The notes beneath the pieces are model-generated. The model searched no databases. It was not told the DNA's origin and saw nothing but the letters and a program-made list of their open reading frames with translations. Below, piece by piece: positions 1 to 6,142 of a stretch of 7,668 nt of DNA. The stretch covers positions 1 to 7,668 of the forward strand of contig JAFRCB010000045.1 in NCBI GenBank assembly GCA_017404585.1. Reading direction: 5' to 3'. The position numbers and the translations under genes are program-made. The first letter of the stretch is position 1; each line of letters starts with the position of its first letter. This DNA is from Lachnospiraceae bacterium (GTDB lineage: Bacteria > Bacillota > Clostridia > Lachnospirales > Lachnospiraceae).

Positions 1-124
1 CAGGTACAAATGAGAGCGCCACACCTGTATTTCTTATCTCCTTAGGTGATTTGCCGATCAGTTCGGTGCCTGTACTGCCTGCCTCTCTGGGATAATACAT
101 GATAGAGGCGCCGCTCTCTGTAAT
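1..124 (-). pseudogene. Continuation of the ABC ATPase reading frame past the TAG
   Basis: The 41 codons after the TAG stay in the same frame and read ITESGASIMYYP, then a segment containing ELIGKSPKEIRNTGVALSFVP. This matches what follows the second P-loop in BMP/sugar-type ATPases: a short link, a strand, a G-K-S-P-x-E-I helix, and then the FVPEDR-type motif, whose start sits at the window edge. There is no further stop or frameshift. The segment is therefore the rest of domain two, separated from the first 305 codons by one stop codon only. It has no visible ribosome binding site of its own. It continues off the left edge. Confidence 0.75.
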
Positions 125-127
125 CTA
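125..127 (-). other. In-frame amber codon within the ABC ATPase gene
   Basis: On the minus strand the codons read GCC GGT CTA TAG ATT ACA GAG (A-G-L-stop-I-T-E). The flanking residues fit an uninterrupted ATPase. Homologues commonly carry Gln or Tyr shortly after A-G-L (recalled, not searched), and CAG or TAT/TAC is one base away from TAG. The five other gene ends visible here use TAA or TGA, and no other gene contains an in-frame TAG. Confidence 0.85.
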
Positions 128-1042
128 TAGACCGGCAACAGCTTCAAGCAGTTCCTTCTGACCGGAACCGGCGATACCGGCGATGCCGAGAATCTCGCCG
201 CCATAGGCAGTAAAATTCACGTTATCGAGCCTCTTAACACCGATCGCATCCACAACTGTCAGGTTCTTAACGACAAGACGCGGTGTCGGATTCGGGTACT
301 TCGGATGCGCAATGTTGAGCGTGACTTTCTTTCCGACCATCATCTCGGTGAGCTTGTCAGGGTTTGTGTCCTTAGTTGCAACGTCGCCGATGTACTGTCC
401 TTTTCTCAGAACAGCGACGCGGTCCGATACGTCCATGACCTCATGCAGCTTATGCGTGATGATGATCATGGCTTTGCCGTCTGCCTTCATGTTGCGCATG
501 ACGTTGAAGAGACGGTCTGTCTCCTGCGGCGTCAGAACAGCGGTCGGCTCATCGAGGATCAGAATATCCGCTCCACGATAGAGAACTTTTATAATCTCAA
601 CTGTCTGTTTCTCGGAAACAGACATGTCATATACTTTCTTGCCGGGATCTATGATAAATCCGTATTTGTCGCATATTTCCCTGATTCGTGCCGTCACGGC
701 CATGATGTCAAGTTTCGAATTTTCAGCTCCGAGCGTGACATTTTCAGCCGCCGTGAACACATCTACAAGTTTAAAATGCTGATGAATCATACCGATTCCC
801 CAGTCGAACGCGTCTTTCGGCGATGTGATCGTCACCGGCTCGCCATTGATCCGGATCTCGCCCTCATCGGGGAAGTAAAGTCCGGACAGCATATTCATAA
901 GTGTTGTCTTGCCGCTGCCGTTATCGCCGAGCAGAGAGAGGATTTCCCCCTTGCGGATCTCCAGATTCACATGGTCATTGGCGGTGACCTTGCCAAATCT
1001 CTTTGTTACGTTGATCATCTCAACAGCAGGTGTGTTTCCCAA
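125..1042 (-). CDS. BMP-type (nucleoside/simple sugar) ABC transporter ATPase, cut short by an in-frame TAG
   Basis: This is the cytoplasmic ATPase of an ABC importer, the partner of the lipoprotein encoded just upstream; the family energises uptake of nucleosides or related solutes. The first nucleotide-binding domain is complete: Walker A GDNGSGKTT (39-47), Q-loop Q88, signature SVSEKQ (141-146), Walker B LILDEPTAVL (161-170) and H-loop H197. The second domain begins at about 255 and reaches its degenerate P-loop, GIAGSGQKELLE (289-300). The protein then stops at residue 305, whereas the family has two fused domains and about 500 residues. The frame continues beyond the TAG with family-like sequence, so the stop looks recent. 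The start is TTG at 1042, with GAGGG seven bases upstream; an in-frame stop lies further upstream and no ATG intervenes. The third signature position is Ser rather than the usual Gly. The family call is firm; whether the product is functional is uncertain. Confidence 0.88.
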   Translation of the reverse strand: MGNTPAVEMINVTKRFGKVTANDHVNLEIRKGEILSLLGDNGSGKTTLMNMLSGLYFPDEGEIRINGEPVTITSPKDAFDWGIGMIHQHFKLVDVFTAAENVTLGAENSKLDIMAVTARIREICDKYGFIIDPGKKVYDMSVSEKQTVEIIKVLYRGADILILDEPTAVLTPQETDRLFNVMRNMKADGKAMIIITHKLHEVMDVSDRVAVLRKGQYIGDVATKDTNPDKLTEMMVGKKVTLNIAHPKYPNPTPRLVVKNLTVVDAIGVKRLDNVNFTAYGGEILGIAGIAGSGQKELLEAVAGL

Positions 1043-1200
1043 TTGATATCCCTCGCTTTTTGATGCCTGGACCTAAGCGGCCCGTTCATCCATTGTGTAA
1101 TTAAGGCCGGGAAGCTCATGCAAATGCTTCAATTGCCCTGCAAAACAGCCTCCCTCCGGTCGAAAAGTCACCTGATATGAACTCTCCTTATAACCGTAAA

Positions 1201-1246
1201 CAACTGTACAGGCTGACACTATATAAAATGTCAGCTTGTACAGTTG
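1201..1246 (-). repeat. Intercistronic stem-loop between the BMP lipoprotein and ATPase genes
   Basis: The arms 1201-1218 and 1229-1246 pair over 18 positions with a single interruption (1211 against 1236). The pairs are CAACTGTACA with TGTACAGTTG and GCTGACA with TGTCAGC, around a 10-base AT-rich loop. On the minus-strand transcript the hairpin starts about 36 bases after the lipoprotein stop. It is followed by GTTGTTTACGG rather than a clean U-run, so it is a poor intrinsic terminator. Its position suits an attenuator or a 3'-end stabiliser that would let the binding protein outnumber the ATPase. That role is inference; the pairing is visible. Confidence 0.8.
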
Positions 1247-1281
1247 CATGTTAACTTAAAGCAAATGCTCTGCCTATTTTA

Positions 1282-2565
1282 TTAGTTGAGCCATGTGATG
1301 CCGTCGATGTGAAGTCCGAAGTACGGAGCGGAACGAAGAGAAGACTCAACGAAAGCGCCGTCAACAATTGCCTCACCGTTATCATTTACGAAGTCGCCGT
1401 CAGCGTCAAGGCCGAATGCGGATGTGACAACACCTGCATCATCAACAACATAGGAGCCGTCTGTTGCCGGCTGGCATGTGAAGGATGCTGTGTCAAATAC
1501 CTGGATGCTGCCGTCTGCAATGCCTGCCCATGCAGCGTCAACAGCTTCCTGTGTACCCTCAGCGCAAGCATCGCCGAGGTCGGAGATCATGACTGCGTCA
1601 TCTGCGTAACCTGCAGAGAAGTCAACCGGGACTTCCTCGCCGTTTACGAAGCAGGAAAGCATATGCTCATACAGTACGGACCAATTGTTCTGAGCGGATG
1701 TCAGAGCTACGTCCGGAGCTACGGAACGCATATCAATGTTGTAGCCTACGCAGTAAACGTTCTGACCTTTGTCATGAGCAGCCTGAACAGCGGACGGAGC
1801 GCCTGTAGAGTCTGCATGCTGAGAAATGATGGAGCAGCCTTTGGACATAAGAGCTTCTGCGGCTGCGCCTTCAGCTGTCGGATCATACCAGGAGTTTGTA
1901 AACTGAACGTCCATATGAGCTTCCGGAACTACGGAGCGAACGCCGAGGAAGAATGCTGTCATACCGGAAACAACTTCCGCGTACGGATAAGCGCCGACAT
2001 AACCTACATATGGATCGAGAGACGGATCGGCAGCGATAAGCTCTGCAAGCTTCATGCCTGCGACAACGCCCGATACGTAGCGAGACTCATATGTGTGCGG
2101 GAAGATGTTCTTGTAGTTGTCAAGGCCTGAAGAAGCAGCCATGTCGCCTGTGCAGGCAACAAAAGTTACGTCCGGATACTCGGTCGCAGCCTGCATCATG
2201 TAGCTCTGATGTCCGTAGGAATCGGAGAAAATGATGCTGCAGCCTTCTTCTGCAAGGTCTACCGCATTGTCATAGCAGCTCTCATCTTCCGGAATATCCT
2301 TCTTGATGATAAGGTTCTTCTCGTCGATACCGAGGGCCTTGATTGCTGCAGTACATCCGTCAATGTGAGAAGCGTCGTAACCGGAGTTCTCGTCCTCGAC
2401 GCAGATGAGGCCGACCTTGATGTCCGGGCCGGCTGCCTGGCCGTCAGCGGAAGATACAACAGAATCGTCCGTTGCTGCCGGGCTGCTTGCTGCGGAACCG
2501 CCGCATGCAGCAAGGCCGAGTGCCATCACTGCTGACATAAGCACTGCAAATACCTTCTTTTTCAT
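1282..2565 (-). CDS. BMP-family ABC transporter substrate-binding lipoprotein
   Basis: This is the extracellular binding protein of an ABC importer, of the BMP/PnrA/TmpC type that mostly binds nucleosides. The 427-residue product begins MKKKVFAVLMSAVMALG followed by the lipobox L-A-A-C (18-21), so Cys21 would be lipidated and anchored in the membrane. A Ser/Ala/Asp-rich linker follows, then the periplasmic-binding fold starting at IKVGLICVEDENSGYD. Family landmarks include the segment with EEGCSIIFSDSYGH, VGYVGAYPYAEVVSG, and the end SAPYFGLHIDGITWLN. I chose the ATG at 2565 because GGAGG lies ten bases upstream and the lipobox is then correctly placed. The longer in-frame TTG start at 2634 would overlap the promoter. 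The ATPase gene follows in the same direction. The ligand (nucleoside, or possibly another small solute) is inferred from family only. Confidence 0.93.
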   Translation of the reverse strand: MKKKVFAVLMSAVMALGLAACGGSAASSPAATDDSVVSSADGQAAGPDIKVGLICVEDENSGYDASHIDGCTAAIKALGIDEKNLIIKKDIPEDESCYDNAVDLAEEGCSIIFSDSYGHQSYMMQAATEYPDVTFVACTGDMAASSGLDNYKNIFPHTYESRYVSGVVAGMKLAELIAADPSLDPYVGYVGAYPYAEVVSGMTAFFLGVRSVVPEAHMDVQFTNSWYDPTAEGAAAEALMSKGCSIISQHADSTGAPSAVQAAHDKGQNVYCVGYNIDMRSVAPDVALTSAQNNWSVLYEHMLSCFVNGEEVPVDFSAGYADDAVMISDLGDACAEGTQEAVDAAWAGIADGSIQVFDTASFTCQPATDGSYVVDDAGVVTSAFGLDADGDFVNDNGEAIVDGAFVESSLRSAPYFGLHIDGITWLN

Positions 2566-2573
2566 AGTAAAAG

Positions 2574-2580
2574 TTCCTCC
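2574..2580 (-). promoter_or_regulatory. Ribosome binding site that fixes the lipoprotein start
   Basis: The minus-strand sequence GGAGGAACTTTTACT precedes the ATG at 2565. This strong Shine-Dalgarno sequence, and the lipoprotein signal peptide it introduces, rule out the upstream TTG that gives the longest open frame. Confidence 0.8.
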
Positions 2581-2605
2581 TTTAAAAGTTAAAAAAGATA
2601 GCTGT

Positions 2606-2634
2606 ATTTTATAAACATCGACACAAATTGTCAA
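2606..2634 (-). promoter_or_regulatory. Sigma-A promoter of the BMP transporter operon
   Basis: The minus strand carries a perfect -35 TTGACA (2629-2634), a 17-base spacer, and a -10 TAAAAT (2606-2611, 5 of 6 matches to TATAAT). Transcription would begin near 2599. That leaves a leader of about 34 bases that contains little more than the GGAGG site, so there is no room for a riboswitch. The promoter lies directly after the alaA stop codon, so the transport operon can be expressed independently of alaA. Confidence 0.78.
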
Positions 2635-2652
2635 TGTTCATACCGAAATTAA

Positions 2653-3870
2653 TCATTCCTGATGATAATCTGAGAGGAACTCCTCGATCTTATCACAGGC
2701 TTCAGCGAGAACGGAGCGTCTCGGCAGATAGACAACGCGGAAATGATCCGGCTCCGGCCAGTTGAAGCCGGTGCCCTGTACGATCAGTACTCTCTCCTTG
2801 CGGAGCAGGTCATAGGCGAACTGCATATCATCGTGGATATTGAATCTTGCGATATCAACCTTCGGGAAGCAGTAGAACGCGGCTTTCGGCTTCTTGACAG
2901 TGATGCCGGGGATCGCGTTGAGTCTCTCGTAGATAAAGTCTCTCTGTCTTGTGACGCGGCCGGTCTCGTTTACATAGCCCTTTACGGACTGGTGTCCGCC
3001 GAGAGCTGTCTGAACGATCGACTGAGCCGGGACGTTGGAGCAGAGTCTCATTGATGACAGCATCTTAATGCCTTCGATATAATCCTTGGCAATATCCTTA
3101 TTTCCGGAAAGAATCATCCAGCCGATGCGGAAGCCCGCGATCATATGAGACTTGGACAGTCCGGAGAATGTGATGCAGAAAAGGTCCGGGCAGAGGGACG
3201 CGATGGATATATGTTCGTTTCCGTCCATAAGCAGCCTGTCATAGATCTCGTCAGAGAAAATAATGAGCTGATGCTCTCTCGCGATCTTGACGATACCCTC
3301 AAGGATTTCCTTCGGATACACAGCACCTGTAGGATTGTTGGGATTGATGACGACGATAGCTTTTGTCTTATCTGTAATCTTGCTCTCGATATCCGCAAGA
3401 TCCGGGTTCCAGTCGCTCTCCTCATCGCACATATAATGAACAACATTGCCGCCGGCCAGCGTAGAGCAGGCAGTCCAGAGCGGATAATCCGGTGCCGGGA
3501 TGAGTATCTCATCACCGTTCTCAAGCAGGGCTGAGAGGCACAGGTTGATCAGTTCGGACACACCGTTGCCGGTATAGATATCTGACATGGCAAGATTCGG
3601 GATATCTCTGGTCTGTGCGTACTGCATGATGGCTTTTCTGGCAGACCAGATACCTTTCGAGTCAGAGTATCCTTCACTGTCGCGCAGGTTGCTCGCCATA
3701 TCGTAGATGACCTCTTCCGGAGCACGGAAACCGAACGGAGCCGGGTTGCCTATATTGAGCTTCAGGACCTCAATTCCCTTCGCAATCATGCGGTCCGCTT
3801 CCTCGACGACCGGTCCTCTGACATCATACAGAACATTATCCAGTTTAGATGACTTCTTAAATTCACGCAT
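2653..3870 (-). CDS. alaA: Alanine-synthesising aminotransferase AlaA (PLP-dependent, class I/II)
   Basis: This cytoplasmic transaminase interconverts pyruvate plus glutamate with alanine plus 2-oxoglutarate, in alanine biosynthesis. The 405-residue protein resembles E. coli AlaA (also 405 residues, from memory) along its whole length. It starts with the typical block K-S-S-K-L and the V-R-G-P motif (17-20), then LKLNIGNPAPFGF (36-48). PLP-site motifs are in order: GNGVSELI (101-108), PAPDYPLW (125-132), NPNNPTGA (176-183), D207 and Y210 in SDEIYDRL, the Schiff-base lysine K240 in FSGLSK, and the carboxylate-binding arginine R378 in DHFRVVYLPR. The start ATG at 3870 has GGAGG seven bases upstream. 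It sits alone behind its own promoter and leader. The catalytic residues are intact, so it should be active; substrate preference among alanine, valine and glutamate is inferred from homology. Confidence 0.95.
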   Translation of the reverse strand: MREFKKSSKLDNVLYDVRGPVVEEADRMIAKGIEVLKLNIGNPAPFGFRAPEEVIYDMASNLRDSEGYSDSKGIWSARKAIMQYAQTRDIPNLAMSDIYTGNGVSELINLCLSALLENGDEILIPAPDYPLWTACSTLAGGNVVHYMCDEESDWNPDLADIESKITDKTKAIVVINPNNPTGAVYPKEILEGIVKIAREHQLIIFSDEIYDRLLMDGNEHISIASLCPDLFCITFSGLSKSHMIAGFRIGWMILSGNKDIAKDYIEGIKMLSSMRLCSNVPAQSIVQTALGGHQSVKGYVNETGRVTRQRDFIYERLNAIPGITVKKPKAAFYCFPKVDIARFNIHDDMQFAYDLLRKERVLIVQGTGFNWPEPDHFRVVYLPRRSVLAEACDKIEEFLSDYHQE

Positions 3871-3890
3871 AGAAATACCTCCAGGATGAG

Positions 3891-3949
3891 CTTCACCGCG
3901 AAAAATGCAACTGTTCCTTGCTGTTTAATAGTACGTCAACGCGGTGAAG
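3891..3949 (-). repeat. 10-bp inverted repeat framing the alaA leader
   Basis: CTTCACCGCG (3891-3900) and CGCGGTGAAG (3940-3949) are perfect complements, 39 bases apart. In the alaA transcript the first arm lies within a few bases of the predicted 5' end and the second arm ends about nine bases before GGAGG. The stem would close the 5' part of the leader into one large loop. It may protect the transcript end or tune translation; no known riboswitch class is recognised. Confidence 0.6.
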
Positions 3950-3961
3950 TCGCTGCGAAAG

Positions 3962-3990
3962 ATTATATCACCTCTTTGCATATTGTGCAA
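3962..3990 (-). promoter_or_regulatory. alaA promoter with an extended -10
   Basis: The minus strand shows a perfect TATAAT (3962-3967) preceded by TGA, which makes an extended -10 (TGnTATAAT, 3962-3970). Seventeen bases upstream is a weak -35, TTGCAC (3985-3990). Extended -10 promoters tolerate poor -35 boxes. The start point would be near 3954-3956, giving an alaA leader of about 85 bases. The promoter lies just beyond the helicase stop codon. Confidence 0.72.
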
Positions 3991-3991
3991 A
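3975..3991. promoter_or_regulatory. Palindrome over the alaA -35/spacer (candidate operator)
   Basis: TTTGCA (3975-3980) and TGCAAA (3986-3991) form a perfect inverted repeat with a 5-base centre. It covers the -35 and the upstream half of the spacer of the alaA promoter, which is the usual place for a repressor dimer to bind. No regulator can be named from the sequence. Confidence 0.45.
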
Positions 3992-4025
3992 TCACAAAAG
4001 CCTTCCATCCGGCAATAAGGTACAC

Positions 4026-5897
4026 TTATTTAATGCCGTTGGCCTTTTCCATATGGACAGTCAGACCTCTGACCTTGGCATTTTTCATTGCCCGCATGAC
4101 CTTATCCGCATTTTTGCGATCGACATCGACAAATGAATAGCTGTCGCAGATATCAATAGCGCCCACAAGACGTCCCGAAATACCCGACTCACCGGCAATG
4201 GCTCCAAGAATATCGCCCGGCTTGACGTGCTGATTCTTTCCGATGTTGATGAAAAGGCGGACCATATCATCGTCAGAGTGGTCGGCTTTTTCGCGTCGTT
4301 TCACGCGCAGCTTCTTGCCGTCCAGCTTTCTGCCTTTGCGGTCAAACGCTCCTCTTGTGCTCTGTCCTCCAAAGCGCTCTCCAAGTTCATCCAGAGACTT
4401 TGGAACCTTAAAGTCGGCGATGTCATCGATGCCGACGGAGTCGCCCATTTGCATAAAGAGAAGGGCTGCGGCGATTTCCATGGAAGAGACTTCATCCTCA
4501 AAAATACGCTTGTCAAGAAGTTCCATGATGCGTTCGAGTCCTTTGCCCTCATTGTCAATGACTTCCACCGCTTTATCAAGGATCTTCTCACCCTTGATCT
4601 CGGATATATCGCCGAGCGAAGGGATTGCCTGCGGCAATATCTTTGTCTTGCAGTAGCGCTGAATTTCCCGCATCTTGTAGACTTCACGGCCGACGACGAG
4701 CGAGAAGGCTTTTCCCTCTTTGCCCGCGCGGCCTGTCCTGCCGATGCGGTGGACATAGTACTCATCGTCCTGGGGAATGTCGTAATTGAAGACCGCATCG
4801 ACGTCATCGACGTCGATGCCCCTTGCAACGACGTCCGTAGCCACGAGGATCTCGGTAAGCTTCTTCCTGAAGCTTCCCATCACGCGGTCGCGCTGGGCCT
4901 GAGAGAGATCTCCGTGAAGACCTTCAGCATAGTAGCCGCGGCCCTTAAGTTCATCGACAAGCTCATCTACCTTGCGCTTTGTGTTGCAGAATACGACCGA
5001 GAGCTTCGGATCATAGAGGTCGATCAGGCGGCAGAGAACTTCAGTCTTTTTGTTCGGTCTCACGTCATAATAGTACTGCTTGATCTTAGGAACCGTGAGC
5101 TCTTTCCTCGCTATGCGCACGACTTCCGGGTCGGTCAGGAACTGCTCGGTGAGATCAATGATCTCTCTGGGCATAGTTGCAGAGAACATGACCGTCTGAC
5201 GCTCATCCGGAAGGTCCGCAAGAATAGTCTTCATATCATCGATGAAGCCCATATCGAGCATTTCGTCCGCCTCGTCGAGAACGCAGAATCTGACATTTTC
5301 AAATTTCACAGTGCCGCGGCGCATATGGTCCATGACTCTGCCCGGGGTACCCACGATGACCTGGGTTCCGTCGCGGAGGCCTCTGATCTGTTTTGAGATA
5401 TCCTGGCCCCCGTAGACAGGCAATATTTTTACGCCGTGCATATATTTCGCGTACTTGTGCAGCTCGTCCGACACCTGAATGGCAAGCTCGCGCGTCGGAC
5501 ACAGAATGACTGCCTGGAGCTTCTTCATCTTAGGATCTATTTTCATAAGCAGCGGCAGACCGAACGCGGCTGTCTTTCCGGTACCCGTCTGGGCCTGACC
5601 GATCATGTCGCGGCCTGAAAGCTCGATCGGAATCGCCCTCTCCTGTATCGGGGTCGCGGAATCGAAGCCCATGTCCCCTATCGCCCGAAGGAGCTTTTTA
5701 TCGAGTCCCATTTTCTCAAAGCTGCCCGGTTCTACAAGTTCTGCTTCAGCGGATTCCTCACCGCCTCCTGAGATTTCTCCCTGTTCTGCTGTTTCCTCAC
5801 CGGACGCTGCAGTTGCGGCGGTTGCTTCATGGACTGCCCCCGCATCGTCATTTGCTGCATTCACATGATCGAATACTTCATTAAATTCGTTTTTCAA
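4026..5897 (-). CDS. DEAD-box ATP-dependent RNA helicase with DbpA-type RNA-binding domain
   Basis: This enzyme unwinds RNA using ATP and is likely to act in ribosome assembly or RNA turnover. All helicase motifs are present in the 623 residues: Q-motif with F60 and Q85, motif I AQTGTGKT (102-109), Ia PTRELA (134-139), TPGR (184-187), II DEAD (208-211), III SAT (239-241), IV VVFCNT (301-306), V ARGIDV (358-363) and VI HRIGRTGR (383-390). After a basic linker (about 519-536) comes a DbpA-type RRM (about 544-619) with RLFINIGKNQHVKPGD and the SYSFVDV strand. Residues 1-58 are an acidic, Ala/Glu/Gly-rich, probably disordered extension. The start is TTG at 5897, behind GAGGTG; an in-frame TGA four codons upstream excludes a longer product, and no in-frame ATG precedes the helicase core. 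The leader is over 100 bases. It could be named deaD, cshA or dbpA; the tail favours DbpA-like RNA recognition. Confidence 0.94.
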   Translation of the reverse strand: MKNEFNEVFDHVNAANDDAGAVHEATAATAASGEETAEQGEISGGGEESAEAELVEPGSFEKMGLDKKLLRAIGDMGFDSATPIQERAIPIELSGRDMIGQAQTGTGKTAAFGLPLLMKIDPKMKKLQAVILCPTRELAIQVSDELHKYAKYMHGVKILPVYGGQDISKQIRGLRDGTQVIVGTPGRVMDHMRRGTVKFENVRFCVLDEADEMLDMGFIDDMKTILADLPDERQTVMFSATMPREIIDLTEQFLTDPEVVRIARKELTVPKIKQYYYDVRPNKKTEVLCRLIDLYDPKLSVVFCNTKRKVDELVDELKGRGYYAEGLHGDLSQAQRDRVMGSFRKKLTEILVATDVVARGIDVDDVDAVFNYDIPQDDEYYVHRIGRTGRAGKEGKAFSLVVGREVYKMREIQRYCKTKILPQAIPSLGDISEIKGEKILDKAVEVIDNEGKGLERIMELLDKRIFEDEVSSMEIAAALLFMQMGDSVGIDDIADFKVPKSLDELGERFGGQSTRGAFDRKGRKLDGKKLRVKRREKADHSDDDMVRLFINIGKNQHVKPGDILGAIAGESGISGRLVGAIDICDSYSFVDVDRKNADKVMRAMKNAKVRGLTVHMEKANGIK

Positions 5898-6017
5898 ACA
5901 TACACCTCATAATATTTCTGTCTCAATTTCCTACGCGCAGCACAATGAGCATTCTCATCACAGAATAGCCTTTCGACTTCGACCGACCGGATTTCAGCAA
6001 GTTGGAACTTTCGTTTT

Positions 6018-6069
6018 ACTATACATAGCTGCGAGATTTTACTTAACCACGAACGTGCAGAAATGTCAA
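6018..6069 (-). promoter_or_regulatory. Candidate promoter elements of the helicase gene
   Basis: The minus strand upstream of the helicase has a perfect TTGACA (6064-6069), but the hexamer 17 bases downstream is poor (TTAAGT, 6041-6046). A better -10, TATAGT (6018-6023), lies 17 bases beyond TTAAGT, which could act as a weak -35. One of these two overlapping arrangements is probably the promoter. Either leaves an untranslated leader of more than 100 bases. Confidence 0.35.
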
Positions 6070-6079
6070 TAAGAAAAAG

Positions 6080-6105
6080 CCACTTGTAAACTGGAACCCA
6101 AGTGG
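6080..6105. repeat. 7-bp dyad in the divergent intergenic region
   Basis: CCACTTG (6080-6086) and CAAGTGG (6099-6105) are perfect complements around a 12-base centre. On the plus strand the dyad overlaps the -35 and spacer of the candidate promoter. On the minus strand it is followed by CTTTTTCTT, just before the TTGACA of the helicase side, so it also resembles a weak terminator for transcripts heading toward the helicase. Its role is undetermined. Confidence 0.45.
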
Positions 6106-6112
6106 ATAAGAT
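6084..6112 (+). promoter_or_regulatory. Candidate promoter of the unknown acidic protein gene
   Basis: TTGTAA (6084-6089), a 17-base spacer and TAAGAT (6107-6112) each match the sigma-A consensus at four of six positions. They sit about 30 bases before the ATG at 6143, with AAGGA between. This is a moderate match at the right place. Confidence 0.4.
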
Positions 6113-6142
6113 AGATTCAAATGAGTAAAGGATGGTGCTAAC

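Noticed and set aside
1043..1200. Small gene in the gap before the ABC ATPase
   Set aside because: The only short frame (ATG near 1121, minus strand) lacks a ribosome binding site and overlaps the ATPase start out of frame.
1309..2130. 273-codon Cys-rich open frame on the plus strand
   Set aside because: It is a shadow of the BMP lipoprotein gene; the Cys richness comes from reading Ala/Gly-rich codons on the other strand.
2566..2605. Purine riboswitch ahead of the BMP operon
   Set aside because: The leader after the predicted start point is only about 34 bases, too short for a purine aptamer.
2566..2634. N-terminal 23-residue extension of the BMP lipoprotein from a TTG at 2634
   Set aside because: It overlaps the -35 box of the operon promoter and would bury the signal peptide; the ATG at 2565 has GGAGG upstream and a correct lipobox position.
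3993..4025. Terminator after the helicase stop codon
   Set aside because: On the minus strand only a 3-bp GCC/GGC stem precedes TTTTG; too weak to call.
4227..5396. 389-codon open frame on the plus strand
   Set aside because: It lies wholly antisense to the helicase gene, whose protein has every DEAD-box motif; the opposite-strand frame has no recognisable domain.
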